Assembly: GCA_003220155.1 (NCBI GenBank)
Contig: QHRO01000240.1
Location: forward strand, 1-60,734
Source: Verrucomicrobiota bacterium
Lineage (GTDB): Bacteria; Verrucomicrobiota; Verrucomicrobiia; Chthoniobacterales; UBA10450
Direction of reading: 5' to 3'
Length of the DNA stretch: 60,734 bases
Every line of letters begins with the position of its first letter. Within the stretch, counting starts at the first letter, position 1. This document shows, piece by piece, positions 41,366-50,717 of the stretch. Made by a program: the position numbers and the translations under genes. The notes below the pieces were generated by a model. That model ran no database searches and was not told the origin of the DNA. It saw nothing but the letters and a program-made list of their open reading frames with translations.

Positions 41366-42538
41366 ATGACGTGCGCGGAGAATCCAATCCTTGTGGTTGA
41401 TGACGATCGGGCGAGTCGGCGGTTGCTGGCACGAACGTTGACCGCCGCCGGCTATGCCTGCGCCGAAGCTGAGAGCGGCGAAGAAGCGCTCGAACTTGTC
41501 CGCAAGCAGCCGCCCTGTCTTCTCCTCCTTGATTACGACATGCCCGGCCTCGACGGCGCTGATGTTTCAAAACAAATTCGGGCCGATCCTTCTCCGGCGG
41601 TGGCGCGGATACCGACGATCATGCTTACTGGTCACGGCGGAGAGGAAAGCGAGGTGCTATGTCTCCAAGCGGGAGCGGATGATTTCGTGACCAAGCCCAT
41701 TCATCCCGAGGTGCTGCGGGCACGCATCGAAACCCAATTGCGTTTGCGTTCGATGCGCGAACAACTGCTCAAGCAAAACGAAGAATTGGAAGCGTGGCGC
41801 GGAAATTTGGAACAGGACCTTGACGCGGCGCAACGAACGCAACGCTCTCTGATTCCAGCCACACCACCAGTGTTGCCCGGGTGGGAGATTGCGGGGTTTT
41901 ATCGGCCGGTCATTCAAGTGGGGGGCGATATTTACGGCTGGCTTCGCATGCGCGACGGCCGGATGCTTTTTTGGATTGCTGATGCCACCGGCCATGGCGC
42001 GGCCGCGGCGTTGCTGACCACGCTGGCGAAATTGCTTTTTCATCACGCGAACGCCGAAAACGAAACCCCGGCGGAAATCATGCGTGCAGTCGATCGCGAT
42101 TTTCGCAGTATTCTCGGCGCCCGCTCCTTCATGACGGCGATGTGCGTGGCGCTCGATCCGCAAAGCGGCGCGAGCAGGATCGTGGGCGCAGGCCATCCGC
42201 CGCTGCTGGTGGCACGACACGACGGACAAACAGAATCAATCGCTTCCACCTCGCCGCCGCTGGGGTTGGTCGCCGGCTCGAGCTTTACCGAGACGCCAAT
42301 GCGATTGAGCAGCGGGGATTTGTTTCTGCTTTACACTGACGGTTTGTACGGCGCGGGCGAGAGTGACCAACGCCGACTCGCGCCTGCGCTGGTGGCGAAA
42401 CAATTACTTGCCGCGCCAGGCGATGCCCAGTCGTTCCTGCAAAATTTGTTGCACGAACCCGCGTCTTCCCCGGCCGGTCCTGTCCCGCCGGATGACATCG
42501 CGGCATTGGTCGTCCGGCGTCTCAATGGAAAAAATTAA
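41366..42538 (+). CDS. Response regulator with PP2C (RsbU-type) phosphatase output
   Basis: A 390-residue protein. The N-terminal receiver (1-125) has paired acids DDDRASRR, the phosphoacceptor in LLLDYDMPGLDG and the lysine in DDFVTKPIHPE. A coiled-coil linker (LLKQNEELEAWRGNLEQDLDAA) follows. The PPM/SpoIIE phosphatase domain covers about 165-385, with QVGGDIYGWLRMRDGRMLFWIADATGHGAAAALLT and LFLLYTDGLYGAG. It should dephosphorylate a STAS antagonist in response to a histidine kinase. A hybrid kinase gene lies 1 kb downstream. Its own STAS partner is not adjacent. Confidence 0.92.
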   Translation: MTCAENPILVVDDDRASRRLLARTLTAAGYACAEAESGEEALELVRKQPPCLLLLDYDMPGLDGADVSKQIRADPSPAVARIPTIMLTGHGGEESEVLCLQAGADDFVTKPIHPEVLRARIETQLRLRSMREQLLKQNEELEAWRGNLEQDLDAAQRTQRSLIPATPPVLPGWEIAGFYRPVIQVGGDIYGWLRMRDGRMLFWIADATGHGAAAALLTTLAKLLFHHANAENETPAEIMRAVDRDFRSILGARSFMTAMCVALDPQSGASRIVGAGHPPLLVARHDGQTESIASTSPPLGLVAGSSFTETPMRLSSGDLFLLYTDGLYGAGESDQRRLAPALVAKQLLAAPGDAQSFLQNLLHEPASSPAGPVPPDDIAALVVRRLNGKN

Positions 42539-42596
42539 TTTCTCCGAGGCAAAAAATATATTGCCCTGCTCGTTGCTTCGGTTTTAATCAGCGGTC

Positions 42597-42878
42597 ATGC
42601 CGAAAACCAAAGCCAAAAAGTCTAAACGCAAGCCGAACGCCGCATTCATGCGCCCCGTCCAGCCTGATGAAAAACTCTCTGCCATCGTTGGCTCGAAACC
42701 ACTACCGCGTTCCGAGCTCACGAAAAAACTGTGGGACTACATCAAGAAACACGGTTGTCAGGATAAAAAGAAGCGAACCCAAATTAATGCCGATGATGCG
42801 CTTCGTCCCGTTTTCAACGGCAAAGGACAGGTTAGTATGTTCGAGATGACCAAGCTCGTCTCCGGACATATCAAATAA
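42597..42878 (+). CDS. SWIB/MDM2 domain protein
   Basis: A 93-residue protein consisting of a Lys-rich tail (MPKTKAKKSKRKPN) and a complete SWIB fold (LSAIVGSKPLPRSELTKKLWDYIKKHGCQDKKKRTQINADDALRPVFNGKGQVSMFEMTKLVSGHI by pattern). SWIB domains are best known from eukaryotic chromatin remodelling. In bacteria they are common in Chlamydiae and other PVC members, where they may act in nucleoid compaction. A strong terminator follows, so it is the end of a transcript. Confidence 0.93.
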   Translation: MPKTKAKKSKRKPNAAFMRPVQPDEKLSAIVGSKPLPRSELTKKLWDYIKKHGCQDKKKRTQINADDALRPVFNGKGQVSMFEMTKLVSGHIK

Positions 42879-42893
42879 GATCTTCTGGTGAAG

Positions 42894-42925
42894 GCCCGGC
42901 GTTTCCCGCGCCGGGCTCTCTCCTT
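42894..42925 (+). terminator. Intrinsic terminator after the SWIB gene
   Basis: The GC-rich stem GCCCGGCG/CGCCGGGC (8 bp) with a 7-base loop is followed by the pyrimidine run TCTCTCCTTTCC. It is 15 bases after the stop codon. Confidence 0.75.
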
Positions 42926-42985
42926 TCCTGCGGGGCAATTAGGGGCAAACTTGCGCAAGCCGCTTCGTTGGCGGAAACTTGTGAC

Positions 42986-43426
42986 GTGAAGAAACTGCTC
43001 TTCCTCTGTTCCATAATTTTAATTTCCGCCGGCTTCGCCTCGGCCGAAGTTAACTGGCTGACTGATTTCGATGCAGCCAAGGCAAAAGCGAAATCGGACC
43101 GCAAGCTTGTCTTGCTCGATTTTACCGGCTCGGATTGGTGCGGCTATTGCAAGCGCATGCAGGCGGAAATTTTTTCCAAACCGCAGTTCCAGGACTACGC
43201 CGCAAAGAATCTGGTTCTGGTCGAACTCGATTTTCCTCGTGCCAAACCGCAAAGCGACGCGGTCAGAAAACAAAATATGAAGTTGGCTAGCGAATACGAA
43301 ATCGAAGGCTTTCCGACCCTGATCGTATTGGACCCTGAAGGGAAGCGAGTGGCCAATTTCGTCGGCTACATGGAGGGCGGACCGGACGCCATCATTGCCG
43401 CGCTGGAAAAGTTGCGCAAGAGCTAG
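42986..43426 (+). CDS. Secreted thioredoxin-like protein
   Basis: About 146 residues from a GTG start (MKKLLFLCSIILISAGFASA), a clear signal peptide; the ATG at 42968 would add six residues. The mature part is a thioredoxin fold with the active site GSDWCGYCKRM. VELDFPRAKPQSDAVRKQN and YEIEGFPTLIVLDPEGKRVANF include the cis-Pro loop. It is of the thioredoxin_7 type and probably a periplasmic thiol reductase. It stands alone between the SWIB terminator and the convergent hybrid kinase. Confidence 0.88.
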   Translation: MKKLLFLCSIILISAGFASAEVNWLTDFDAAKAKAKSDRKLVLLDFTGSDWCGYCKRMQAEIFSKPQFQDYAAKNLVLVELDFPRAKPQSDAVRKQNMKLASEYEIEGFPTLIVLDPEGKRVANFVGYMEGGPDAIIAALEKLRKS

Positions 43427-45330
43427 CGGACGAACGCAGGCTCGGTTTTCGAACTCGTAACGGCGCGTTGCAATACATCCGCCAGATCGCGCCGCGTAAA
43501 CGGCTTCGGTAATGCCCCCCGGAATCCGTACTGCAAAAATTCCGCCAGCGCCGCTTCGTCGGAATAGCCGCTGCAAATAATGGCGACGACGCTTGGATCG
43601 ATATTGCGTAAGCGCGAGATCGTGGCCAATCCCCCCATACCGCCGCGAATCGTCGCATCCAAAATCACCGCCTGAAAATTTTCGCCGCGTCGCATGGCGC
43701 GCTCGTAGGTATTGACCGCTTCCACGCCGTCGGTCACGGCCGTGACTTCGTAACCGAGCGTATTGAGCAATTGCGAAGTGAGTTCCCGAATTCCCTCCTC
43801 ATCGTCCATCACCAGGATGCGTTGCAGAGTAGATGGCAATCCAGAGCCCGCGACCGTCCTTACCACTGCTGGTTCGGCCCTGGCTGCTGGAAGATAGAAG
43901 GCAAAGGCGGCGCCCGCAGGAGAGGATTGTTCGAGGTGCAACATCCCGCCGTGTTTCTTAACAATAGAAAAGCTAATCGAAAGGCCCAACCCGCTGCTGA
44001 CCGGTTTAGTGGTGAAATACGGATCGAAAATTTTCGTCTGCATGTCCACTGGAACGCCACCCCCGTGGTCCGCGATCGCAACCTTGATGTAGCGACCGCC
44101 CGGCAAGAGCGCACCCGGTTTGTCGTCCAGTTCTACATTGCGCGCCGAAATATCCACTGTGCCGCCGGAGGGCATCGCTTCGCGAGCATTGATCATGAGC
44201 GCGTTGATCACCTGCTCGATTTGGGTCGAGTCGACTTCGGTCGGCCAAAGATCCGGCGGAATAACCATTTCCGCGCGCAGATTCGAGCCGTGCAGCGAAA
44301 AATGGGCTGACTTCGCCAATAGCTCGGGCATTCTCACAACTTTCTTTACCGGTGAGCCCCCTTTGGAAAAGGTGAGCAACTGGCTCGACATGTGGGCGGC
44401 TTCCTGCGCGGCCTGTGAGGCTTTCGCCAGGCAACCAAGCAAACTCTTTTCCTCCACCGGCGCTTCGAGCTGGGCCAGGCCGATGTTGCCGGAAATGACG
44501 GTGAGAATGTTGTTCAAATCGTGGGCAATTCCGCCGGCCAGCGTTCCCAATGATTCGATCTTGCCTTTGGTCAGCCGATCATCTTCCGCGCGCTTACGTT
44601 CAGTGACGTCACGAAAGAAAGCCGAGACGCCTCCACCGCTGGGATAGGCGTGAACTTCGAACCACTTCGTTCCGCGCGGATCGCACGCTTCAAATTCGAC
44701 GGGCGTCTGCTCGGCCATAACCTGCCGATAATTCTGTTCGAAAGCCGTGCCGCGAAGTTCCGGAAACGCCTGCCACAGCTCGCCTCCCAGAAGCTCTTTG
44801 CGCGAGCGTCCGAATAAAGCCTCCGCTTCCCGATTCACATACGTAAAGCGCCAGGCGTAATCGAGGGCGAAGAAACCATCGGTCGTATTCTCGAGAATAT
44901 CCGTCAGCGTTCGGGCCGATTGCTGGAGTGCAATCCGAGCCTGGTTGCGTTCCGTGAGGTCGCGAATTTGCCGCTCCGCCACCGCCAGGCGGACGTTCAG
45001 CAACGACAGGTCGATTGGTTTGGTAAGGTAATCATTTGCGCCCACTTCCAGTGCCATCTCCAGATCTGCGCGATCGGTTTTACCGGTCACGAGCAGAATA
45101 AACATTTTGTCGCCGTCCTGGCGCGCCCGCAATTCGCGACACAAGTCGATGCCACTCTTTCCCGGCAGCATCCAATCAAGAATAAGGAAGGGGAAACTGT
45201 CCGTTGCTAGCGCGCGCTCGGCCTCTTCGGCGGTGGCGACTTGCGTCACTTTATGGCCGCGCATTCCGATCAGCCTGGAGAGCGTTTTCCGGCTGTCGTC
45301 CTGGTCTTCGACAAGAAGAATATTCATCAC
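43423..45330 (-). CDS. Hybrid sensor histidine kinase (REC-PAS-HisKA-HATPase-REC)
   Basis: A 635-residue cytoplasmic kinase. The N-terminal receiver has LVEDQDD and the phosphoacceptor [15 protein letters not shown] domain (about 145-265) contains [16 protein letters not shown] and ends in [11 protein letters not shown]. The dimerisation helix has its His in [12 protein letters not shown], and HATPase motifs follow ([27 protein letters not shown]). A C-terminal receiver ([25 protein letters not shown]) closes it. No membrane helix is visible. Its stop overlaps the convergent thioredoxin-like gene by 4 bases. A link to the RR-PP2C gene nearby is inference. Confidence 0.93.
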   Translation of the reverse strand: MMNILLVEDQDDSRKTLSRLIGMRGHKVTQVATAEEAERALATDSFPFLILDWMLPGKSGIDLCRELRARQDGDKMFILLVTGKTDRADLEMALEVGANDYLTKPIDLSLLNVRLAVAERQIRDLTERNQARIALQQSARTLTDILENTTDGFFALDYAWRFTYVNREAEALFGRSRKELLGGELWQAFPELRGTAFEQNYRQVMAEQTPVEFEACDPRGTKWFEVHAYPSGGGVSAFFRDVTERKRAEDDRLTKGKIESLGTLAGGIAHDLNNILTVISGNIGLAQLEAPVEEKSLLGCLAKASQAAQEAAHMSSQLLTFSKGGSPVKKVVRMPELLAKSAHFSLHGSNLRAEMVIPPDLWPTEVDSTQIEQVINALMINAREAMPSGGTVDISARNVELDDKPGALLPGGRYIKVAIADHGGGVPVDMQTKIFDPYFTTKPVSSGLGLSISFSIVKKHGGMLHLEQSSPAGAAFAFYLPAARAEPAVVRTVAGSGLPSTLQRILVMDDEEGIRELTSQLLNTLGYEVTAVTDGVEAVNTYERAMRRGENFQAVILDATIRGGMGGLATISRLRNIDPSVVAIICSGYSDEAALAEFLQYGFRGALPKPFTRRDLADVLQRAVTSSKTEPAFVR

Positions 45331-45536
45331 GCGATATCGGCGTCAGTGCGGCCTCTCGGCCTCGCGCCGAAGTTCGATGAGCCCCAACATCCCTCCATCC
45401 CAAAGCAGCAGATTAGTTGCCAAATTCGGCCCCGCGGCGGCTGTAGCCCGGCTTTCTCTCCTCCAATTTTCGGGGACGCGGTTGCGCCGCCGGTGCTGCC
45501 GCGTTAATAAGGCAATCTGTCGCGCTTCTGAGTCTC

Positions 45537-46331
45537 ATGCTGCGAAAATTCCGCGCCCTTTTTTTTCTCATTCCGGTCACGGTTGCTTTTGCCCAGCAAC
45601 CCTCGCCCGCGCCTGAAAAGCCAAAATCGCCGCTGGTCCCGGAACAAAAAATAACGGTCAGCTCGGTGCACGTCAATAGCCCCTACATCGCCCTCACTTT
45701 TGACGACGGCCCCAGCGAAAAACTCACGCCACGGCTGCTCGATTTACTCGCGCAATATCACATTCACGCCACTTTCTTTGTCATCGGCGAAAACGTGTCA
45801 CAGCATCCCGAAATCTTGCAGCGCGCCGCGCGCGAAGGCCACGAGATTGGCAACCACTCCTGGTCGCATCCTAATCTTGCGAAGATGTCCGACGACGGCG
45901 TCCGCAGCCAGATCAAGCGCACCGAAGAGGCGATAATCGGCGCGATTGGTTCGCGTCCGGTTTTACTTCGTCCGCCCTACGGTTCGCTCACGACGCGTCA
46001 AAAACATTTTATTCACGATGACCTCAGCTATGAAATTATTCTGTGGGACGTGGATCCGCTCGACTGGAAGGAACCCGGTCCAAATATCGTTAGTAGTCGT
46101 ATTCTGAAGGAGACGCGCCCGGGATCGATCGTGCTATCGCATGACATTCATGCGCAGACGATCCAAGCGATGCCGGCAACTTTGACCGAGCTCGAAGCTA
46201 AAGGATTCAAATTCGTCACCGTCTCCGAATTGTTGAAGCTACGGACGCCCGTCCCACCGCCGCCGCCGAACCCGGTAGGGACGCCAGCAACTACCCCGTC
46301 GCCCCCCGTCGCGCCGTCGCCGAACGGTTAA
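45537..46331 (+). CDS. Secreted polysaccharide deacetylase (NodB domain)
   Basis: A 264-residue protein with a signal peptide (MLRKFRALFFLIPVTVAFAQ), a short Pro-rich linker and a NodB-homology domain. Motif 1 is ALTFDDGPSE (catalytic Asp pair), motif 2 is GNHSWSHPNL (metal His residues), motif 3 is LLRPPYGSLT, and later motifs are LWDVDPLDW and IVLSHDIH. It probably removes N-acetyl groups from peptidoglycan or an exopolysaccharide. The C terminus is a Pro-rich tail (PPPPPNPVGTPATTPSPP). The dynamin-like gene begins 10 bases after the stop. Confidence 0.93.
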   Translation: MLRKFRALFFLIPVTVAFAQQPSPAPEKPKSPLVPEQKITVSSVHVNSPYIALTFDDGPSEKLTPRLLDLLAQYHIHATFFVIGENVSQHPEILQRAAREGHEIGNHSWSHPNLAKMSDDGVRSQIKRTEEAIIGAIGSRPVLLRPPYGSLTTRQKHFIHDDLSYEIILWDVDPLDWKEPGPNIVSSRILKETRPGSIVLSHDIHAQTIQAMPATLTELEAKGFKFVTVSELLKLRTPVPPPPPNPVGTPATTPSPPVAPSPNG

Positions 46332-46341
46332 CTCTCGCGGC

Positions 46342-48075
46342 ATGATCGCCGATCATTATTTGCAGCTTCGAACTGATCTCGAAACTGCGCTGATCCGATT
46401 GCTGCGACTCGGCGCGGATCTGCACCGCAGCCCAGGCTCATTGGAGACGCTGCATGCCCTTCTCATCGATATTCGCCAACCGCTTCTCTTCGTCGTCGTC
46501 GGCGAAGTGAAAGCGGGAAAATCCTCGCTCCTAAACGCGCTTTTCGGCCGCGAATTCGCCAAGACCGGCGTCCTGCCAGCGACAGATCGCGTCTGCATTT
46601 TTCGGTACGGCGAGGTAGAAAAAACGGTCGATGTATCTCCCCAATTGATCGAGCGCTTCCTTCCGATCGATTTCCTGCGCGACTTCAATGTCGTCGATAC
46701 ACCCGGGACGAATACGATGGTGGCAGAGCATCAACGCATCACCGAAGAATTCGTACCCCGGGCCGATCTCGTCCTCTTCGTTTTTTCCGTGGTCAATCCC
46801 TGGACGCAATCGGCGTGGGATCTTCTCGCTTTCGTGCAAAAGCGTTGGCTAAAAAACATCGTTTTCGTTTTGCAACAGGCCGACTTGCGCGACCCCGCCG
46901 AGATTGCTGTTATCCGCCGGCACCTTCAAGATACCGCTCTTCAGAAACTCGGTACCACTCCCCCAATTTTTGCTGTTTCCGCGCGTCAGGCGTTACTCGC
47001 GCGCACGGGGGCGCCCGGAGCGGCTAGCCTCGAAGAAAAGAGCCAGATTATTCCGTTACAAGAGCACATCGATTTGATCATGGCGGATGCGAGCGCGCAC
47101 GCGCTGAAATTGCGATCGGCCTGGCAAACGGCCCAGGTTGTTTTGAAAGAGATCGCCTCGGAAGTGCGCGAGGCGTTTCGCACCATTAGCCACGACGAAG
47201 AACGGTTCGATCGCCTGATGCACTTCCTGCAGGCGCGCAAGGAGCAAACGTTGCGGCAAGTGCACGGTTTTGTCCGGGGAATCGACCAAGCCTGCCGTGA
47301 CTGCGCTGTCGAGGGAACCCGATTTCTGGAGAGCAAACTGACTTTCTGGACCACGGTGAACATGATTTGGCGACGCGATTATTGGCAGCGCGATTTTCAG
47401 GAGGAAATGGAAACGAAACTTCGTCAGATCGTGCAGCCGCAAATCGAAAATGCAGTGCAATTACTTGAAACCGATCTGCGCGGAATCTGGCCGCAACTAC
47501 AGGACATGATCGAAACGCACTTTGGTGGCGAAGTGAAATCTCAGGCACCACGGACACTACCGGATTTCGCGCGCCAACGCCGTGAGTTGTTGCAATCCAT
47601 TCAACTGACGCTGGCGGAGCGAAGCGGCGGAAACGCCATTGAAGACCAAATGGGAGAGATATTTCGGGAAACGTCGGACCGCTTGCGAATTCCAGCGGGC
47701 GTGGCGGCGGCGGGTGGACTCGTGGCACTGGTCGCGGCCATGAGTAGCGCCGCCGTGGCCGATGTCACCGGTGTGCTGGCGGCTTCAGCCGCAATCATTG
47801 GAACCTTGCTAGCAAAACGGCAGCGCGGAAAAATTCTCCGCGTTTACGCCGAGCAAATGGAAGCAAAACGCAGCGAGCTCGTGCTTGCGATCGAGAATCA
47901 GATCTCGCACACCATCGATTTGTTCTACGGTGAGATCAATGCGGCAATACAACCGCTCACTGCCTTCTGCACCGCGCAACGAGCGCATTTTCAACTGCTG
48001 GTCGATCGGATCGGAGAACTCGACGCGACTTTTGAAAAACTGCGTCCGCGCGTGATGGGAAGCCGGTCGAACTAG
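46342..48075 (+). CDS. Dynamin-like GTPase
   Basis: A 577-residue bacterial dynamin family protein. The GTPase domain has G1 in VVGEVKAGKSSLLNAL, G2 Thr in LPATDRV, G3 in VVDTPGTN and G4 near LQQADLRD. A long helical stalk follows (about 250-430). A hydrophobic pair near 455-490 (GVAAAGGLVALVAAMSS and GVLAASAAIIGTLLA) could be the membrane paddle. The C-terminal helices complete the bundle. Such proteins remodel membranes or protect against membrane stress. G4 is QQAD instead of the usual T/NKxD, a variant seen in some bacterial dynamins. It follows the deacetylase closely. Confidence 0.88.
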   Translation: MIADHYLQLRTDLETALIRLLRLGADLHRSPGSLETLHALLIDIRQPLLFVVVGEVKAGKSSLLNALFGREFAKTGVLPATDRVCIFRYGEVEKTVDVSPQLIERFLPIDFLRDFNVVDTPGTNTMVAEHQRITEEFVPRADLVLFVFSVVNPWTQSAWDLLAFVQKRWLKNIVFVLQQADLRDPAEIAVIRRHLQDTALQKLGTTPPIFAVSARQALLARTGAPGAASLEEKSQIIPLQEHIDLIMADASAHALKLRSAWQTAQVVLKEIASEVREAFRTISHDEERFDRLMHFLQARKEQTLRQVHGFVRGIDQACRDCAVEGTRFLESKLTFWTTVNMIWRRDYWQRDFQEEMETKLRQIVQPQIENAVQLLETDLRGIWPQLQDMIETHFGGEVKSQAPRTLPDFARQRRELLQSIQLTLAERSGGNAIEDQMGEIFRETSDRLRIPAGVAAAGGLVALVAAMSSAAVADVTGVLAASAAIIGTLLAKRQRGKILRVYAEQMEAKRSELVLAIENQISHTIDLFYGEINAAIQPLTAFCTAQRAHFQLLVDRIGELDATFEKLRPRVMGSRSN

Positions 48076-48080
48076 TTCGG

Positions 48081-48154
48081 CGGCTCGACGGAGTCTCGCC
48101 CTAACCACGCGTCGTCGCCAAATTTCATTGGTAGGGCGACGCTCTGCGGAGCCG
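48081..48154. repeat. Palindrome CGGCTC...GAGCCG between convergent genes
   Basis: The left arm is CGGCTCGACGGAGTCTCGCCCTAACC and the right arm is GGTAGGGCGACGCTCTGCGGAGCCG. It separates the dynamin-like gene from the convergent secreted-protein gene and may terminate both. Confidence 0.65.
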
Positions 48155-48184
48155 GGTCGGAGCAAACGTCAGTCCGGCTCGGAC

Positions 48185-49009
48185 CTAGCGCGAGGCAGCG
48201 CCGTTCTGCTGGACAAGGCGCGCCTCAGCCTGGCGTTTGGCGATCACGAAATGGTTGTTGTCGCCATAACTGCGCCACGGTCCGGGCGGGACATCGCGCA
48301 CTTCCACAAATTGCCAGTCGGTCACATCGGTTGGGCCGAGCCCGAGGTAATCGCGCACTGCTGGCGAGACATCGAGACCGGCGCCGTGATTCAAGTTCGG
48401 TTTCGGTCGTTCATTCTGAAAAACATACTGGAAATGGTCGGTACGGAACGGTCCGCAATCTTCCCATTGGGCGTAGCAAACGCGACCGCCTTTGCGGATT
48501 GCCAGCCAGCGGTCTTTGCAAACGGAGCGGCCCGGTTCCGTATAGGCAGTCCTGAACCAGGGAATCACCAAGGGCGCTTCCGGCTTGAACTGTCCGTGCG
48601 TGACGTCGTTATAGGGGAGAGCGCAGTAAAACGGATTCTGCCGCGGAGTAAATGAAGCCGGAATGTAATTCCTGCGCGAGGACGGTTCGGGAGTATCAAA
48701 GCCACCGTAATTCGAGGTCCAGTTCGCGTCCCAGCAACTCTTGTAATTCGGGACCGGATTATTTCCGCCAGCTTGCTCGCCAACCCAAAAGACCGTTGTT
48801 ACGATATTCGCCTTCCATGGGTAACGGGTGGCCGTGCCAGTCCGGGAAGCGGTAGGGACAAAAACCTGCGGCTCGACTTTGAGCAAGGCCTGTTCGCGCA
48901 ATTTGCGAGCGTATTTGGCGAAATCGGCCGCGCTCTCGTAAGGCGATTGGGCCATCCCCACCCCCGCCCCAAGGACCACTAGAGCGACAGCGGGAAAACC
49001 TTTTCTCAT
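48185..49009 (-). CDS. Secreted hypothetical protein, cysteine-containing beta-rich
   Basis: A 274-residue protein with a signal peptide (MRKGFPAVALVVLGAGVGMAQ). The mature protein is rich in aromatic residues and Asn/Gly. It has four to five cysteines in contexts such as YKSCWDANW, FYCALPYND and GRVCYAQWEDCGPF, which could form disulfides in the periplasm. The C-terminal GLDVSPAVRDYLGL with TDWQFVEV is reminiscent of double-psi beta-barrel (RlpA-like) proteins, but this is only a weak resemblance. It stands alone. The function is unknown. Confidence 0.75.
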   Translation of the reverse strand: MRKGFPAVALVVLGAGVGMAQSPYESAADFAKYARKLREQALLKVEPQVFVPTASRTGTATRYPWKANIVTTVFWVGEQAGGNNPVPNYKSCWDANWTSNYGGFDTPEPSSRRNYIPASFTPRQNPFYCALPYNDVTHGQFKPEAPLVIPWFRTAYTEPGRSVCKDRWLAIRKGGRVCYAQWEDCGPFRTDHFQYVFQNERPKPNLNHGAGLDVSPAVRDYLGLGPTDVTDWQFVEVRDVPPGPWRSYGDNNHFVIAKRQAEARLVQQNGAASR

Positions 49010-49121
49010 TGGCGTGGCCTTGTTTTACCGAAAACTTGCCGACAGGCAAGGTTTTTCCTCTTTTCAAGGAATCCTGCCCGGCTGGCGATTTACCATTTGC
49101 AGCAGTATCCATTCCAACCAT

Positions 49122-50717
49122 TTAGCCACGTGAGACCACGGTATCGTGCCGAAAATTAGCTTCGTCGGTCTGCGGATAATCCAAGGTATAATGCAGTCCC
49201 CGGCTCTCTTTGCGGAGTAGGGCGCTATCCACAATCAGGGCCGCGACCGTGGCTAGATTCCGCAGTTCGAGGAGGTCGACCGAGACCTTGAAATTCCAAT
49301 AAAATTCGCGGATTTCCCGCTGGAGATTCCGTAAACGTGAGGCTGCGCGTTGCAGACGTTTGTCGGTCCGAACCACCCCGACGTAGTCCCACATCAAGCG
49401 CCGGATCTCGTCCCAGTTGTGATAAATCACCACCAGTTCGTCCACATTTTGGACGTTACCGGAGACCCATTCCGGCAACGCAATTTTGTGGTCCTGCTCC
49501 TTCGGAAACTCGCGCGCCAGCGCCGCACAAGCCCGCCCCGCCACCACCACCCCCTCGAGCAGCGAATTGCTGGCCAGTCGATTTGCCCCATGCAGACCGG
49601 TACAGCCCACTTCGCCGATGGCGTACAAACCGCGCAGACTGCTCGCGCCGTTGACGTCGGTCTTGATTCCACCGCATTGATAATGCGCCGCCGGCACCAC
49701 CGGAATCGGCTGCCGGCTCATGTCGATCCCAAGCTGCAAACAGGTTTCGAAAATGTGCGGAAAACGTTCACGCAAAAACGCCTCGGACTTATGCGTGATA
49801 TCCAGATAAACGCATTGCGCACCGCTGCGTTTGATCTCGGCATCGATCGCCCGCGCCACCACATCACGCGGAGCCAGCGAACCGCGCGGATGATATCGCG
49901 GCATAAAATCTTCGCCGCGCCCGTCGCGCAAGATTCCGCCTTCGCCCCGGACTGCTTCCGAAATCAGAAACGAACGCTGTTCGGCGTGGAAAAGACAGGT
50001 GGGATGGAATTGAACAAATTCCATGTTTGCGATGGCGACGCCAGCACGCCAAGCCATGGCCACGCCGTCGCCCGTCGCAACCGCAGGATTCGTCGTATAG
50101 AGATAAACCTTCCCGCAGCCCCCGGTCGCTAGCGCGACCCGATCGCTCCGAACCGTCTCAACTTCGCCCGTTTTCTCATCGAGCGAGTAAAGTCCAAGAC
50201 ATCGATCTTCCCTGGCGAATCCAAGTTTGGCCGCGGTGATCAAATCAATCGCGGTATGGTTTTCCAGCAATTGCACCTGTGGCGATCGACCGAGTGCTGC
50301 CAGTAGCTTGTTTTCGATCTCGCGCCCGGTCACATCCTGTACGTGCAACACTCGCCGCTTCGAATGCCCGCCCTCGCGCCCAAGATCGAGCTCGCGATGG
50401 CCCGAAACCTCGCGTTCGTCGAAATGAACGCCGACCTCCATCAACTCCCGGATCGCCTCCGGACCTTCCGTCACGATCGTACGCACAACTTTTTCGTCGC
50501 AAAGCCCGGCACCGGCTTCGAGCGTGTCGCGCACGTGCAACTCGAATGAATCTTCATCGCTCGTGACGCAGGCAATCCCGCCCTGCGCCCACGCCGTGTT
50601 GCTATCGGCCCCTTTGCGTTTCGTGATCACAGCGACGGAACCGTGCTCCGCTGCTTTCAAGGCAAAGCTCAAGCCCGCGATCCCGCTTCCCACCACAACG
50701 AAATCGAATTCCTTCAC
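49122..50717 (-). CDS. nadB: L-aspartate oxidase
   Basis: NadB oxidises aspartate to iminoaspartate, the first step of NAD synthesis. The 531-residue flavoprotein begins with the FAD motif VVGSGIAGLSFALKAAEHG and has the NadB stretch DSNTAWAQGGIACV. Further blocks are GGEGGHSKRRVLH-like sequence, MEFVQFHPTCL, and GLYAIGEVGCTGLHGANRLASNSLLEG. The start is GTG, and it overlaps the panC stop (GTGA). nadA and nadC are not in the window. The assignment is secure. Confidence 0.96.
   Translation of the reverse strand: MKEFDFVVVGSGIAGLSFALKAAEHGSVAVITKRKGADSNTAWAQGGIACVTSDEDSFELHVRDTLEAGAGLCDEKVVRTIVTEGPEAIRELMEVGVHFDEREVSGHRELDLGREGGHSKRRVLHVQDVTGREIENKLLAALGRSPQVQLLENHTAIDLITAAKLGFAREDRCLGLYSLDEKTGEVETVRSDRVALATGGCGKVYLYTTNPAVATGDGVAMAWRAGVAIANMEFVQFHPTCLFHAEQRSFLISEAVRGEGGILRDGRGEDFMPRYHPRGSLAPRDVVARAIDAEIKRSGAQCVYLDITHKSEAFLRERFPHIFETCLQLGIDMSRQPIPVVPAAHYQCGGIKTDVNGASSLRGLYAIGEVGCTGLHGANRLASNSLLEGVVVAGRACAALAREFPKEQDHKIALPEWVSGNVQNVDELVVIYHNWDEIRRLMWDYVGVVRTDKRLQRAASRLRNLQREIREFYWNFKVSVDLLELRNLATVAALIVDSALLRKESRGLHYTLDYPQTDEANFRHDTVVSRG

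Noticed and set aside
45331-45536. 206-base gap before the deacetylase gene
   Set aside because: I looked for an RNA gene, small ORF or palindrome and saw nothing I could support.
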